Positions 62,209-64,000 of a stretch of DNA of 64,000 nt are shown here, piece by piece. Every line of letters starts with the position of its first letter. Within the stretch, counting starts at the first letter, position 1. Origin of the DNA: an uncultured Clostridium sp. (GTDB lineage: Bacteria > Bacillota > Clostridia > TANB77 > CAG-508); contig CAOKLQ010000007.1 of NCBI GenBank assembly GCA_948469315.1, forward strand, positions 1 through 64,000. The letters are read 5' to 3'. Both the position numbers and the translations under genes were made by a program. The notes beneath the pieces were generated by a model. It did no database searches, had not been told where the DNA came from, and saw only the letters and a program-made list of their open reading frames with translations.

Positions 62209-64000
62209 TTGATAAAAAAAATACACTACAGTTGGTTTGGAGGAAAAAAGCTACCAAAAGAAGTAAAAAAATGTATAGCAACATGGAAAAAAAATTTGCC
62301 AGACTATGAGATAATTGAATGGAACGAAAGTAAATTTGATGTAAATAAAATTCCTTTTGTAAAAAGTGCATATGAAAACAAAAAATGGGCATTTGTTAGC
62401 GATTATGTTAGAACATATGCATTATATGAAGAAGGTGGACTATACTTAGATACTGATGTAAAAATTCTAAAAGATGTATCTAAAATAATAGACAAAAATT
62501 TAGTATTTGGATATGAAGATAGTGGATATTTTGGAACAGCAGTAATTGCTACAAATAAAGTTCATAATCCATATATAAAAGAAGTTTTAAAATATTATGA
62601 CAATATTGAAAATATAAATTTAGATATTATATATAATTATGCAAATCCTGCTATTATCACAAGAATAATAAATAAATATTCAGTACAATTACAAGAAGAT
62701 GGAGTAAAAATATTTAACAAAGAGGTATTTGTTTATCCAAGAGATTATTTTTATCCATTAAGTTATAATTATTCGGAAAAAATATATACAAAAAATACAT
62801 GTATGGTACACTTATTCAATGGAACTTGGACAGATAAAGGTGAGCAAAGAACAATTAATTTATATAGAAAATTTGGACTAGGTTTTGGAGGATTTTTAAA
62901 TAAATTAATAGATTTTATATTTAGTATAAAGTCAGGAATAAGAAGCTTTATATATAAATTATATAATTTTGCAAAAGTGCAATATTCAATATATATAAAT
63001 AGATCTAAAAGAGTAAAACAAATAAAAAATATATTAAATAACCAAAATGGTAAATATGTAGTTATATGTGATCCAGATTTAGCTCAAATAAAAGATATAA
63101 CATATAGAAATTTTAAACAGAACATTTTAGAAATAAGAGAGCAACATACAAAAAAAGAAGCTCAAATGATTGCAAAAGAAATTATAAATAGTAAAAAACA
63201 ATTAGTAATATTTAATTCTTATACAAAAGGGTGGAATGATATTATAATTGAACTAAAAAGAATAAATCCAAAAATAAAAATAAAAGATATTATATATCAT
63301 AGTAATGCATTTTTAAGTAATCCATATTATTGGGAAATATCTAATAACTTATTAGATTTATATTTTAAAGGTTTGATAGATGAATTTGGATTTACAAATA
63401 AAAATTCATATGATTTTTATAAACAAAAAGGTTACAATTCAAGTTTAATATTTAATAATATAGACATAGAAAATAAAGAAGAATTAATTAATAATAAAAA
63501 GAAACACTCAAATATAAAAATTGGAATGTATTATAATGGAGATAATTTTGAAAATAATATATATAACCAATTAAGTGCAGCAAGCATGATAGATAATACA
63601 AGCTTAGATTGTATACCATTAAATTATAAAATCTCTGGTATAGCTAAAAGATATAATATTGCATTATCTGGAAATACTAGTATGATTCCTAAAATAGAAT
63701 TATATAAAAAAATGGCTCAAAATGATATAAATTTATATCTAACATTTTCTGATAATATTTCTTTATTACCTTTAGAGAGCTTAGAATTAGGAACAATATG
63801 TTTAATTGGAAATAATATAAATTATTTTAAAGAAACGCAGCTTGAAAAATATTTAGTTGTAAATAATTTAGATAACATAAATCAAATTTATGATAAAATA
63901 AATTATGCTATTGAAAACAAAGAGCAAATATTAGAATTATACAAAAAATGGAGAAATGAATATATCACAAAAGCTAAACAAAGTATTAAAGATTTTATTA
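62209..64000 (+). CDS. Two-domain glycosyltransferase (GT32-like plus GT-B-like), 3' truncated
   Basis: Starts at TTG 62209 behind TTGGAGG and is open to the window end (597 codons). Residues 1-230 are a capsular/GT32-type transferase: IHYSWFGGKKLP, FVSDYVRTYALYEEGGLYLDTDV (DXD at 81-83) and VHLFNGTW. Then comes a new region (KYVVICDPDLAQIKD, LVIFNSYTKGWNDII, ISLLPLESLELGTICLIGN) with the strand order of a GT-B C-terminal half. So it seems to be a fusion of two transferases. The end lies outside the window. Confidence 0.85.
   Translation, partial: MIKKIHYSWFGGKKLPKEVKKCIATWKKNLPDYEIIEWNESKFDVNKIPFVKSAYENKKWAFVSDYVRTYALYEEGGLYLDTDVKILKDVSKIIDKNLVFGYEDSGYFGTAVIATNKVHNPYIKEVLKYYDNIENINLDIIYNYANPAIITRIINKYSVQLQEDGVKIFNKEVFVYPRDYFYPLSYNYSEKIYTKNTCMVHLFNGTWTDKGEQRTINLYRKFGLGFGGFLNKLIDFIFSIKSGIRSFIYKLYNFAKVQYSIYINRSKRVKQIKNILNNQNGKYVVICDPDLAQIKDITYRNFKQNILEIREQHTKKEAQMIAKEIINSKKQLVIFNSYTKGWNDIIIELKRINPKIKIKDIIYHSNAFLSNPYYWEISNNLLDLYFKGLIDEFGFTNKNSYDFYKQKGYNSSLIFNNIDIENKEELINNKKKHSNIKIGMYYNGDNFENNIYNQLSAASMIDNTSLDCIPLNYKISGIAKRYNIALSGNTSMIPKIELYKKMAQNDINLYLTFSDNISLLPLESLELGTICLIGNNINYFKETQLEKYLVVNNLDNINQIYDKINYAIENKEQILELYKKWRNEYITKAKQSIKDFI

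Noticed and set aside
1-64000. CRISPR array, tRNA or rRNA genes
   Set aside because: No regularly spaced repeats, cloverleaf-type sequences or rRNA segments were seen in the window.

Overview
The window looks like the chromosome of a very AT-rich, endospore-forming member of the Clostridia, probably an uncultured gut-type lineage. Spore genes support this: an alpha/beta SASP, spoIVB, spoVG with a sigma-H type promoter, and spoVT. So do AGA-dominated arginine codons, strong GGAGG ribosome sites, a T-box in front of ileS, clostridial ChW repeats and an AdhE fermentation enzyme. No rRNA, tRNA or CRISPR array was seen.

Layout. (1) 1-8.7 kb is a mobile region. It holds the end of a large serine recombinase whose 3' end runs into an rlmD-like gene tail, then a 4.2 kb integrative element bounded by 28-bp direct repeats (tyrosine integrase, excisionase, MazG-like and NUDIX pyrophosphohydrolases, PemK/MazF toxin, a cluster of structured RNAs), a second rlmD-like tail, GNAT and PHP genes, and fused gene debris. 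(2) 8.9-10.4 kb: SASP and a HAD phosphatase. (3) 10.7-23.2 kb: a Tad-like pilus or secretion locus (CpaB/SAF, two ParA/TadZ-like proteins, TadA ATPase, TadB-TadC, then a run of small one-helix pilin-like proteins). (4) 23.3-47.4 kb: mostly core genes (spoIVB, murC, spoVG, M23 peptidase, adhE, deacetylase, HD hydrolase, DUF1653-ileS, vWA surface protein, queA, recD2, comF, KAP NTPase, spoVT). (5) 47.6-64 kb: a ChW-repeat M14 peptidase, then a cell-surface polysaccharide or teichoic-acid locus (Wzt/Wzm-type ABC exporter, CDP-glycerol transferase family protein, eight glycosyltransferases).

Main discovery. Seven otherwise intact genes, including ileS, queA, recD2, adhE and spoIVB (three times), are interrupted by nine +1 frame changes. 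Every one lies at an in-frame CGG triplet directly before a position that should be glycine: dropping the C restores GGN and the conserved protein at normal family length. By my reading of all genes, CGG never occurs in frame as an ordinary arginine codon, while out-of-frame CGG is common. This suggests that CGG is unassigned or skipped, or that CGGN is read as a four-base glycine codon. In other words, translation here appears to use CGG-directed +1 frameshifting.

A second layer is repeats and RNA: a GC-rich dispersed repeat (about nine copies, two inside coding sequences), a conserved two-strand RNA-like motif bracketed by covarying stems (two close copies, one diverged, one doubtful), and two further paired intergenic elements.
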